Shown in pieces: positions 12,991 through 25,500 of a stretch of DNA of 64,000 nucleotides (the stretch's first letter is position 1; the number at the start of each line of letters is the position of its first letter). Under the pieces are notes generated by a model. That model had not been told where the DNA came from. It made no database searches and saw only the letters and a program-made list of their open reading frames with translations. The position numbers and the translations under genes were made by a program. Source of the stretch: Amyelois transitella. Taxonomy: Eukaryota; Arthropoda; Insecta; Lepidoptera; Pyralidae. The stretch lies in assembly GCF_032362555.1 (NCBI RefSeq), contig NC_083505.1:4579501-4643500 (forward strand), written 5' to 3'.

Positions 12991-15900
12991 AAACAATTTA
13001 TGCTTACTATTATTCATTCGAAGTGTTCCTCTATCCATTTCAGTCAAAAATGCTAAATGTACAGACAAAATATTTTTACTGTTTTATCATATAGATTTTA
13101 AGTTACTGTAAGGTGTACACTATGTTTATACTGTAGTCTGTTTTTGATTTGATTTGGAGACGCACAGGGATTCTACATTTTATAATTTTATTTAATGACA
13201 TAATACAGGACGGGCTCCGTGCATGTTTTTAAGTGTGTCCGCACCAATGTTTATATGATCTTGTTTTTATATTATGCATTGTCTTATCTAGGCAAATGCA
13301 CGGCACCCGTCGATTTTTATATCACAAACATTTATTTAGAAAATATATATATACTGCCTTGAATTTGTATCCACAAGGCCAGGGTGAAGTCCTATCAAAT
13401 TTTTGCGTGGTCCTAACCTGTCCACCTTGTCTGGTCTTTGGCCTTTATATTTACCAATTCATGTACACAGTATGATAAACACAAGAAATTACTCAGTTTA
13501 AAGTTCATTTATGCCAGTTTGTCTTCGGCCGTCCTGTCGGCTGCCTGTGCTGTGCCCGGGGCAAACATATGGTTAAGTTAGGAGATAGTAGGTAGACTAA
13601 CTTTCAAGACTGTTTTTTAATGAAAATGCGGATTTTATTTTTATAAAATGTATTAAAACAGTGAATTACATTATGATTATATATATATTATAAGAAGATA
13701 CAAAAGTTATCATATTGCTGTGTAATCATTATGTGACAAATAAAAAAATTACAATTGTATTTTCCCTATACTTTACAATTTATGACGTTGTTGTGATTTA
13801 TATCATCATTAATAAAAAGACTTGTCTTCTTAAGTAGTCTTAAGTACATAATAAATGCTTTCTATTGTAAAACAAAATTTTCAGTATTGCCAGAATAAAA
13901 AGGTCCCGATATTAAAACAAGTCTAACGTGTGTCTTTTCACACTAAAATAAAACAATTAAATACAAATCCTATTTACAAATAAAATAATAATCAGTTAAA
14001 TAAAAAAGTGGAATGAACAGAGTATTTTAAATTTTCTTTTCCAGGTACTAACAATAAATGGCTAGAATATGTTAGATAAAAATCATAGAAATCGGAATAA
14101 ACTGAGACAATAAAAAATACATATTTTCCTTTAAAGGTAAATCATCGTCATCTTGCATCGTATACGGTTTGTGCGTAGTATTAAAGTTGTGACGTCAAAT
14201 TGAACAGTACTAATCATTTTAACATATTCTTATTTTATTTCGAATTCTATGATAAAATCGAATAGTCACCTTGTCATTACAGAGCACTGCGGAACGAAAA
14301 GTGTAAGAATCAAATAAAAAAAGCAACGAATTCCATCCCGATAGTGCCAGCAGAAGTGAAAACCTGAATTTAAATGAAACCCATTGACATAAGTATTTTT
14401 AATATAAGAAAAATATAACAGCGCCATCCAAACATTGCTTTTGACTTTCAAAAACACAACTCCAAAATAATTAATAATTTAATTAAATCCACAAGTAATA
14501 ATTAAAATAAATTAATTCAGAAAAAGTATTTTGTAAAACCTTGATCCTTCAAGGGTGTCTTAATCAAAATAGCAAATAGGGACAAAATCGGTAGTTACTA
14601 TCACATAATCTAACAACAAAATATACGGATGCATTATTTCTAAGACTTGTACGTAAATAATCAAAAGATAACAAAATAAATTAAACAGACATAAAATCTT
14701 TGTGCATTAACCTCGTTTCAATTCCTTTTAAAACAACGTAATAAAATTATTCCAAGCGTTAATATATTTAAAAACACAATTAAATATTTTTTTCATTGAA
14801 CAGTAGTTGCGCGTTGGGCTTTTCAAATCTTAAAATAGAGTAAATTACGTATTAACATTAAAATAAAAATATTGCTAAATAATAAATAAGTCAGCGGTAT
14901 TGAATACTACAAACAGTATTCAAAATTATACACAAAACGAAAAAAATACGAAACAAGTTTGTAGTACCTATGTATATAGAAAAAAATAATTCTTAAATTG
15001 TTACTTTATCAAATTTATTGCAATCTAGCTATTATCACGTAATAGATTGATATATTGTCCTATGGATAATAGTTTAAGGACCCGAAAATAATTTACTACT
15101 TCTTTAAAATGATGCGGATGATATAAATATAGTATAGACTCGTTTAAGTGACCATGGCGAGTTTTGTTTGTGGCAAGTATGTTAATAATATTTGACATAG
15201 AGCAAGCGAGAACGCTGTAGCTACTCTGTGCCAATTACAGTATCAGACATCAATTGAGTCTTTATTTCTTTTTATTAAGAATAATTTAACTTGCTTGCTT
15301 AAAGTTATGCTTCCTTCTCAAGGATATGTTATCAAATATTGTCATTATTTACTATAAAACCACTTAGAGAGGGAAATTTGATCAATTATCTGACTCGGGA
15401 ATTGAGTCAGTTTTCTTCTCAGAGTACCAACGCAAACTTACATGTTTATGATTTACAGGACACAAATGAACTATGAGATTCAACGTGAAAATGGTTAGTA
15501 CACATCTTAAAAGACTACAATATATATAAGCATGGCAATCGTAGTAACATTTCACTACTGACTTAATCTTAGGATCATCTACAAAACGTTCAAAATCCTA
15601 TCTATGTATGTTCAAAATTTGTGCTTTATAATATTTGTTCCAGTGTAAAATGTCGCATATAAAATTGTTTGTTTTATTTAAATCAAAAGAGAGAGTGCGT
15701 AAGCGCCAGTCCGGATGGAATTTTTAATTGACTATTCAACTATTAAAATTCTCAAAATAACCTCATGGCACTTTTCTTTTCTCATGTATGAAAATGCCAT
15801 ACCTTTGATATGGATTTGTTGTTTTAACTTACATGGTATGTGGTTTTTTAAGTTATAGTTATTTACTTACAAAAGATATCTAAAAAATGCATTATTTGAA

Positions 15901-16420
15901 CCCGTCGAATTTATTAAGAGAACTATGGATATCTTTTTAATATCAATACAATTAACTAGCATTTTGCCATATTTTCCTTTTCTTTTAGTTTCTAAGAAAC
16001 ACCGCCCTGTAGTTTTGGCTGTGTCATATAGATCAGTCATAATTCAGCTAGCTTCTTTTTTAAATAAAGATTTAAAACTTTTGAGCCATCACTCGAAAAA
16101 CGAGTACGTACTTGTTATTGTTATGTTGTCAGATATTAACAACTTTACTAAATGTTAACACACTTATTTTCTTAATGCGGAATTGGTTCTGGTGAATCAT
16201 ATTTTTCTGAACTAGCTCTCTCTTGAGTAGAAGCTCTTAAGTATCCGGCTGTTAAAACGCAGAGGCTAGATAAAAAGTGTACTATACTAGTTGTACAACG
16301 GTAAATATGGAAAGATGAGCAATTGAAAGTTTAGTCTGGTCATAGATATAAAGCTGAAGACACACATCGGGGTATGTGAGCCACAAATACGCTAAGTAGT
16401 TTTCTAGAAAGTTCCAGAGC
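12991..16420. other. Spacer and probable Zir 3' UTR; no recognised gene
   Basis: This AT-rich region lies downstream of the Zir stop codon. Minus-strand AATAAA candidates (plus TTTATT) occur at 15910-15915 and near 13634, so the 3' UTR could be about 0.5 to 2.8 kb. Small open frames (13233-13475, 14266-14457, 15025-15234, 15925-16158) show nothing recognisable. Confidence 0.45.
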
Positions 16421-19400
16421 TTACGCATTGCTTGATTCCAACTCGACGCCAGTGACGGTAGTGCTAAGGTTTCCGTTGACTAGTATATCATGTAACGGCT
16501 GTCCCAACATGGAGGACAGTGAATCACTTAGTTTATAATAATTGGACTCCAACGCCTCGTGATAAGTGACTTGGTCTGAACTGATGAGCTTGGCGTTCAG
16601 TTGCAGGGCTGAATGGCATATTGTTAGGAACTCTCTGAAAGAGAAATCAGTCGTTATCAAAAATACTGAAAGGCCCCTAGCGTCATGGATCAACGATGGA
16701 ATTAAGAATTAAATAGTGACAGGTTACTAGCCCATCGTCTAAAAGATGTATACAAAATTTATAAGCCTAAAGATCCCAACTGAATTAAATGAATACGAAC
16801 TAAAATAGTGAAAGTATGTCCAGTAAGTGAATGAAACATTTATGCTCCAAGCAGACAAAGAAATATCTAAATACACAGCTGAGTTGGCATGCTACCAATA
16901 TTTCTGTGGTAAATCATTTTCACGCAATACAATGACGCAAATCACGATGGAAGTATATAAAACATAAACATCGTGTTTGTCCAATAATACGTTGTAATAA
17001 GTACTTGACAATTTTTTAATGAAAGTTATAGTTGTGTGAAAACCCTGTTTCGGGAAAGTATCCGCAGGGACACAGAGTAAAGATAAAAATTCACGAACTG
17101 TCTGTTATTATGAGCAAGATGGCAAAAAACGGCGCTGGCACGGCGTTCACCTATACTAAGTTAATACATGTTCAACTGCTCAAATTTTTTTTTTAATTAT
17201 CATATTTTTATGTGTTCTTTGTATTTTGTAGCAATCCGCAGTAAATTTATTACTGAGGACTGCAATCAGTCCTCAGTAATAAATTTACTACTTACTTACT
17301 TTATTTATTTAGTTACTTAATAGTAACTACTTGAATAACTTACTTGAATGTAGTTTTCAGTTTGTCCACCAACTCGTCGGGGTACATGGGCGCCAGTGTG
17401 GGGTCGAGAAAAGCGTTCGCGTAAGCGAGTGGTCCGGCGTTGACTTGTACGCACACACTGCCTTGTAGCCTATTAGAGGGAATAATATTGTAACTTTGGA
17501 ATGCTTCTGTGATGCCGCCAGTTCATTACGACGAGAGACTTTTAAGCGTAAGGTAATCGATTTCATAGCAGATTTTTTAAAGCTACTTTATTGAATTACA
17601 ATTGATTATGCACACTGAATACATATTTCATTCGCTTATTACCATAATGCCATATATGTATTGTACTTGACACTATAGAAATCTTATGTCGTCTTGCAAT
17701 ACACGCCGTTTCTGCGCAGCGAAAACCGTCAAATACTAGTATGATGAACATATTATGGTGACTGATGGTCATGATACTTAGATCAGATAATCATCAGACG
17801 ACACATTCAGCATTTCTATAGTCTTATATTATTCCGAATTCTATGTTAATTCTCTTATATTTTTAAATGGAAACAAAAATAAACAACGGGTAGTAAGTGA
17901 ATTTTAATTGAAACATCTAACACATAAACCTGTACTGAACTCAAATTAAATAAAAGGAGATGAATGAGAATGGATCCACTTAACTAAACCGCAAAGAGTT
18001 AGGAAAAAAAGAAGTAGAGTTTAAACGGTTAGAACATATGCCAGGAGATAACATATAACATCCAAAAAAATCTGAGAACATCCTGACCTTAATTGTAGTT
18101 TCTTTATATCTGGCGCCTTCGCGTTGACGATTTCCGTCAGCTCAGTAACCTGGCTTTCCATCTCAGCGACGGCCACCTCTATAGGACTCTTTTCTTCAAC
18201 TTGCGTCTCCACCACTGGTACACGACGTTTGACGTACGGGAACCAGCTTTCAGCTACGAATAAGGAGAAAAAAGTTTTGATTTTGGAAAGCTGTTGAAAG
18301 TTCTATGGTATCGTTTTGTGTGTTGAGTAAAACATGGAATTTTAGATAAAAATTAAGTTTTATTCTAAATATCCGTGTGTGACCCAAAAGAAGGATTACA
18401 TTTCTAAATGTATGTATTGTCTTTCTCTACGTCTATACCATACTCCAGGAGTAGTGATTTCAGGTAAATTATTATATGGTGGTCCTATACTTTTCTCTTG
18501 ATTGTGATAGTTGGCATCATGACACCGGGGTCCGCTTTTACCAAGACCCAGCAGTGGTTCTGCCAAGAAGTGACTCCTTTTTGATATTCTTTGCCTTGTG
18601 CACCTAACCTAGATTAGACTTTGGTTATAATAGGTTAATAAAACACAATTTACTTGTAAGTGTTGTAAACCTAAACATCTCCTAATCTCTGATGGTGCAT
18701 GGTGATGGTGGCCCTCTAGCTAACAAAACTTGAACCGCCTGATATGATGCATCCTATGGAACCCTAAACTTCGGCTCATTACACTGAGACTACCAGTATA
18801 TTACAGATAAACTTAATTATTAAAAAATAATTACTAGTTAGTGTTGTGATCCGTAGCCTTTGATGATGCACTGGCCCCCTGGCCGCACCGTCCCTAGTGA
18901 AGGGCGTCTCGAACATGAACCGCTTAACGTTGTGAACCCTTTCGAATGAGCCCTCGGTGCTGGCACTAGCAGTAGCTACGCCACAGGGCGCTGGTCGAAC
19001 CCACGTCACTTGAATGTATGCTAGTTTGCTGTCCAACTCGTCTCGGTTCACCTGCAATTCGTTCACACTTAATTTAATACACTTAACAAAGTAAAAGTAT
19101 TTGTGTATTCTATAAAAAAAATCAGTATTGAGATAATTGTGTGGTAATGTTTTAAAATTAGCAATACGAACCGGTGCCGAATCCATGATCATTTTCAAAT
19201 TGCCAACACCGAATTTTTGTTCGTAGAAATTTTGTAACTTCTCTGATATCTCGCTCAGAGAAGTTATCTTCGGTTCTTTATAGATGAATTCGATTCCTTC
19301 CTCGTCTTCCCCGAAATGGGCCTTCCCGAAGAAAGCTACTCGGTAAAATCTGCCAAGGAGTCGTTTCCCTGAATTTGTAACTTCGATAATTTTGGCATAG

Positions 19401-19584
19401 GCTTTGGTCAGGTGTTGGTAACATGTGAGGAGAGCTTGATAGTCTTTGCGGCGTTCGTATATTGGAACGATGAGGCGATAAAGTGGGCCCAACAGTTCGT
19501 AACGCTCCGCTTTGTCAATGTATTCTGTGCAGATCATCAGTTGATCCAGGAGAGCTTGCTCGTTGTAATGCACCTCGACCATAC
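16421..19584 (-). CDS. Zir: Zir exons 30-34: catalytic DHR2 domain and C-terminus
   Basis: Exon 30 is 19172-19584, 31 is 18835-19051, 32 is 18088-18253, 33 is 17344-17469 and 34 is 16421-16634. DHR2 signatures: KAERYELLGPLYRLIVPIYE, GKRLLGRFYRVAFFG, IYKEPKITSLSEIS, KLAYIQVTWVRP, VKRFMFETPFT and SWFPYVKRRVPV. The VCVQVNAGPLAYANAFL segment matches the helix that senses nucleotide in DOCK9. The 120-nt intron 30 (19052-19171) is a multiple of three with no stop, so its retention would only add 40 residues. I exclude it because the family aligns without it. Confidence 0.93.
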
Positions 19585-22500
19585 CTGGAACAATAAATTA
19601 TAGTATTATGTTATACATTTCCATTTCTAAAATTTGATATTTGTTCCGAGTCTAAGGAATATATGTTTGGGTGTGTGTCGTCATTTGGAAAAGCAAAATA
19701 TTAATTTTTTATCAGAACCGACCTTAATTTATGTATAATGCAATCAAAACTTACTGTTATGAGTACTTTAACGATAATATTCATTAAAAAACTATCTATC
19801 TAATCATATTTAACATCTTTAACGTAAAATAGTCCATATTCCAATAGCAACACATATCAACAAAATTTCAATAATTCATTAACATAGGCTTCGTTGTTTA
19901 TATAGAGATAACAGCAAGATCGTCTCATTCACGCGACAGCAATAAAACTGTCGCGATCATGTACTTCACCCGAGTCTGAATGAAAATCTACAAAGGCGTT
20001 CGCGCGGCAGTGCCCCTCCGACTGATTATTCTATGTACCTCGATTTAAACGGAGCGGAAGCTTGGCTCATTGCAGTCGAAATCAGCAGGCGGCCGCGCGC
20101 CCGCCATTGACACGCGATAGGCGGGATTAAGTACATAGGGGGAAAATGCGAGCGGTCTATGTGGTGATAGCATTCGTGGCCACGATAGCCTGGGGCCTGG
20201 ACGCCACCACGGCAGGGCTCGTCGTCGAACACACCGCGGCGCTGGCCATGCCGGACGACGTCGCCGACACCGAACTGGTGGCAGCCTTTGTGGTATGTCC
20301 GCGCTGACGATATATGTAGAGGTAGTGTCCGTGCACACAATTTCGCTATTGAAACGAGAGGTCACGCCCGATATACGTGTACCCCTACTTCCTATATGAA
20401 TCGCAAATCGTTCATTCAATCAGGATCGCTGGCCAATCATGCATATCGTCCACGTGAGACAATTCATCAGAATCATGAAACAGCCATACTTAAGAAATGT
20501 CACGTTTTTATATTACTTACATGTTAGTTTTTCTCAACTTTGTAGATATTTCGACATGGTGATCGCACCCCTGATCAAGAAGAATTAGACCTGCTCACGA
20601 AAGGAGAAAAACACAAAGATGTGTTCTTCCCTTATGGGATGAAAGCTCTTACAAATGTAAGTCATAAATATTTTATACAATTATTAATTTAGACATAAAA
20701 AATGTAAAAACAAACTACAATTAAAATTTATGATTAAACAATACAAGTGCTAAAAAAACAAGCTAAGTATGAACTACTAGCACGACGTAGAAATCATTCA
20801 ATTATAAATAAATAAACATATACGGAACAGATTACATCGATTAAGTTAGCCTCGAAGTAAGTACGAGACTTGTGTTACATATAAGTACACATATGTTTTC
20901 AACAGAAAGGGAAACAGTGCGGTTACCGAGTGGGTCAATACATAAGGGAAAGGTATGATGGCTTCATATCCCGACTGTACCTGCCTGATGAGATAGTGGT
21001 ACGAACGACGAACTTTGACCGGACGAAAATGACCGCGTTGTCAGCTCTGGCGGCTATCTATCCGCCTCTGCCTGCCCAGAAATGGAACCCAGACCTGGAC
21101 TGGCAGCCAGTGCCTTATAACACTATAGACGCTAATATAGACGACGTAAGTATTCTTTGGTTATAGGAGGAAGAAGAGAATGAAGTCATAGGAGGGTTCA
21201 TTTAACACAGCTCAACACTTGAAAAAGGCGGAAGGAAAGAGTCAATGCCATCTTTGACCAACTCGATATCTTTCTCTCAAATAAATTCATCCATTTGTTA
21301 ATACTTCTGTTTAATTTTTTGTTTTATTATTATTTACATCTAATCTTAATTCGGATATATCCCATATCGAATCCTGATCGTATTTTTATTTCAGTTGTTA
21401 TATTGGTACAATTGTCCGCTCTACCTAAAGAAAAGGGCTCAAGTGTACGAAGAAACGCCTGAAATCCAATCATGGGTGCGACCCTATGAAAAACTTTTTG
21501 CCTATCTATCTGAGAAGACTGGAAGCAACATCACAACTTCTATTGATACGTTTTATTTAGACAATCTCTTTCAAACATTGGTACGTATACATGTGATCTT
21601 ATCAATCTTATTCAACCTCTAGATAACTGAAATTTACCACTAAAGAATTGAAATTAAAATACAAGAATCGATAACTTATTCCTACAAGCAAAGGCTTAAC
21701 CTATGATCTTATTAATTTTGATATTGGCTACGATTCAGACATTGAAAGATATAAGATCGATATATTTTCCGTTTTAGGAAAATGTTGGAATAAAACCACC
21801 GAAATGGGCACAAGTGGTAATGCCACAGATACAACAACTGACAAAAATTGAGTATGCGGTAGAGTATTACACTACAGAACTTAAAAGGATCTCAGCAGGT
21901 AAGTATTTATTTTTTGACCAAAACTAAAGCGTGAAAATGCACATTTCGTCAGCTTTTTTGATTACTTCTGAAGCTTTTACGACATTAAAGGCGTCAAACC
22001 CAATATATGTAGGTGATGAGAATCCTTTTTGGATGAGTTTTTTTACATAAGTAATATGTATGTAATAAAAAATTAAATAGAAATATATTGCATTTTTAGG
22101 AGTTCTAATGACGGAGATCATAGACTCAATGAATTACGCCATCAAAGGCTACGAGGACCAACCGAAGATGCGGCTATACTCGGCTCACGAGAACAACGTG
22201 GCTGCTCTGATGGCCGCCGCCAAGGTCTTTGTGCCACACCAACCCAGTTACGGGTCAACTTTCTCACTGGAGCTGAGGAGAAGGAATTCCACCGGGGAGT
22301 TTGTTGTTGCTGTATGTACTGTACAATTTTATGGTTCAATTCCTATGAATCCGTGAAGCACAGAGACGTGCAGAAACTGATCTTAACAAGACTTGTTGGC
22401 GAACTTATTGGGGAACGTCCCTTTTCATTTATCTTAATATCCCAGGCCAGCACTGTTGAAGTTGTTCTCAAAAAGGGGTTTTTTGGCATATGCAAAAATA

Positions 22501-25500
22501 TTTAACTTTACAAAATACGAGATAAAGGTTTTGAGGAATCATTTCACAGTGGTGCGCAGATATTTTTTCACAAAGTAGTCAAATTTCCGATTGCACTTTC
22601 TGCTTGTATCTAACTAATGAACGAGAGTAAAGTAGGAACTGTCAATTATATACTTAACATTGATTTATAGTTGTTTTCAATTTACAGGCTCCTTACGCCA
22701 AAGACGCAGGAGGACCAGCCGAACTTCTTCCATTTGAAGGTTGTGGGGAAAGCCTTCTATGCGACTATGACACCTTCTCAACCCTTGTAGCGGATAGTCT
22801 AATGTCTTACGACGAATTTAAGCGAGTGTGTGCTATATCAGACTAATGTAGTGAAACAATGTTAGTGAATTTTTGATCACCAAATATTTAATGAATGGTT
22901 GTCGATGAGTAAAGGCTGTGATGTTTGAAACTGTCGTTTTCTTTATCAATTAAATGAAATGTTACTTTGGTGCATTTGTCTATGAAGTCTTGTTGCAATT
23001 ATAAACATTGAACAAAGACAAGTATCCATAAAACCTTGATGAATCACGAATTCCCAACTTTTGTATTTCAGTCAGGCATAGGCTGCACAAAAATTCTGAA
23101 AATAATTTACGGAATGCTAACAAAATATCATTTACATACTACCTTATTGGTCGTTGATGGATTTGGGCTTTGATGCTCATTGCTGAGAATGCAATAATAA
23201 TGGTAAAGAGTGATAACAATATCTGAAAAAGTACAGGAACGTTTCAATAAGGGAAACAAATGATTTTTATTATAGTACATTAAACAGGTATGGTACTAGG
23301 ATTCTGTTATGTCTATGAATCGAATTCTTACTCATTTGCTCTCGCAATGACACTTGTGATATTCTTATTTAGTTTGTGATAAATTTATTTTTTGTTTGAT
23401 AAGAAGAGGTTTAGTTGTGATCAAATAAATCAACCCAACATTACCATATTATCTTTACAATAGGGTAGGCTGCATAGATTTTATCTATTAAGTATATTCA
23501 TAGACAGTCATCTGATCTCCTTTGATTACTCAAGTTGTTTTATAATTGAAAAAGTTATTTAATTAACTGATAATGGTGAAGAAACTAAGCATATTTTGCA
23601 AAAAGTAAGTATGAATTACTTTTCTTGAACTTATTTAATATTGATTTCATGCACTCGTATAGTTTTTAGTGCTGAATGCAACTGTATACATTGACGAATT
23701 AGAATTAAAATATAATTTATAACCGCCCATTGACAAAAAAAGTGAATTCATCAAACAATCTTTACAACAAAATTGAATGACACAAGCGCATGCTAATAGG
23801 TACCTCATCTAATACGACAACTTCGGTTTTAGTTGACAAAAATGGTATTGGCGAAAACCGCCTCTCTGTCGTTCGAGATACAATATCAGATCGTGTATTG
23901 TTGCCTGCAGTTGGTGTGCTTTGTATGTGACTGTACCGTGGCACAATCGATTGGATAAAGTTAATCATCTGAGTGGACAGGTCGAGTCGACCGTGAATCT
24001 GTGAGGTCCCAGTGCCCGGCGTATACTCGGTGGAGCACCGCCTCGCGTTTTGTGCACTTCCTGCCTCGATTTATACACATACAAAAGTAGTGTTGTCGTG
24101 TTTGTGTACTTAAATGGCACCACGGTGAAGTCGGGATATGCAACAAGACTTAGTGGGAGGTGGTCGCAATTAGGATCATTATGTAGAACTGCTGACTTGT
24201 AGTCAGAAAATGTGAGTTTGTTCGGGCTGATTTTCTCATACGTAGGTTAATAGATGCTAACAAAATTTACAGAGACAACCAGAATAAGTAACAAAGTAAA
24301 TAACTTATTAACAAAATTTGATACCGGCGAATTGTTTTTGTACACATTGTAATATTAAAACATTAATTTTGCAAACCTTAATCAGTTTTTATTGGGCTCA
24401 GTAAAAAAAAAACAAACGAATTTGTTTAATTCATTCATTAGGTTTGATGCATAAAGATGTCATAATTATGCATGTTATTTCGTGTTTTATCAAAATTGCG
24501 TTGTTTTTAAATATAAATTGTAATGGTATAGCAATTATAGCTGTGACGACCCTAGGTTTCTCCCTAGAACCTTGAAGTAATGTTATTGTCAATGGCTCAC
24601 CAATAGTCAAATATAATTAGCACCTTGACAGAGGGCTCCGGTGACGGCCGATTGTTCCGTGTGGATATTTTCCGTAGCATTTGACTTATAATACTAACAG
24701 ACATACAATACAATACAAATTATCTTCATTGCCCATAAAAAATACATTTGTATTAGAAACATACATTATGAATATGTTGAGCAAAGGCGGACTTATCGCT
24801 AAGCAATCTCTTCCAGCCAACTGTAAATACCCCAATGGTCTTCCCACTTTTTCAAATTAAGTTGTTTAAACGCCTTTACTATATTCTCAGAGTTAACATA
24901 TTTAAATTTAAAAACAGATTCGATGGAGTCGTGATGGGATTTTTTAGTAAGGCTTCAGCACGCAATGGACAAGAGTCAACGTCAGAAGTTAGCTCCACAG
25001 GGATTTTTGCAAAGAAATTATCAAAAGCATTTACTATGTACTGAGTTCCAGAAATTTCCGAACCAAACGGCACGCCATTGGTATTGGCACTTCATTTGCA
25101 TTAAAAACTTTATTGTTTCCCATTTCTGCATGTTTATGAAGGAAAGAGGGCCGCGAGGATGAGCCCACCAACGCGACGGACGCGGCCGCGTCTTTGCCGA
25201 CGATGCCGGGTGGGCGCATCGAGCACATCTGCTGCTGCATCGGCGTGTTGGTGGGCGTCTTGCTTATCGCCAGTGAGTAGTTCCTTCTCTTTACTCTTTT
25301 TCTTATATTTTTTATCATATCTCCCTAAAATATTCATGGAGGTTCCACTTAACTCCATTAGGAAGAAACAAGAGTTAGGTTTTAAATCTAAGAAGAGTAG
25401 ATTACAAATAAACTCACGAATTCTAAGCCTAGAAGCATTGTGGCGGAGGTTGAAATGACGAGAGAGAGAATCATGAAAATCAGTCTTAACAAACAGAAGC

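Noticed and set aside
19411-19603. Plus-strand open frame opposite Zir exon 30
   Set aside because: It is the antisense shadow of a well-supported DHR2 exon.
20026-20419. Minus-strand open frames over the first exon of the nested phosphatase
   Set aside because: They are shadows of the GC-rich signal-peptide exon; the plus strand has a start, a donor and a matching paralogue.
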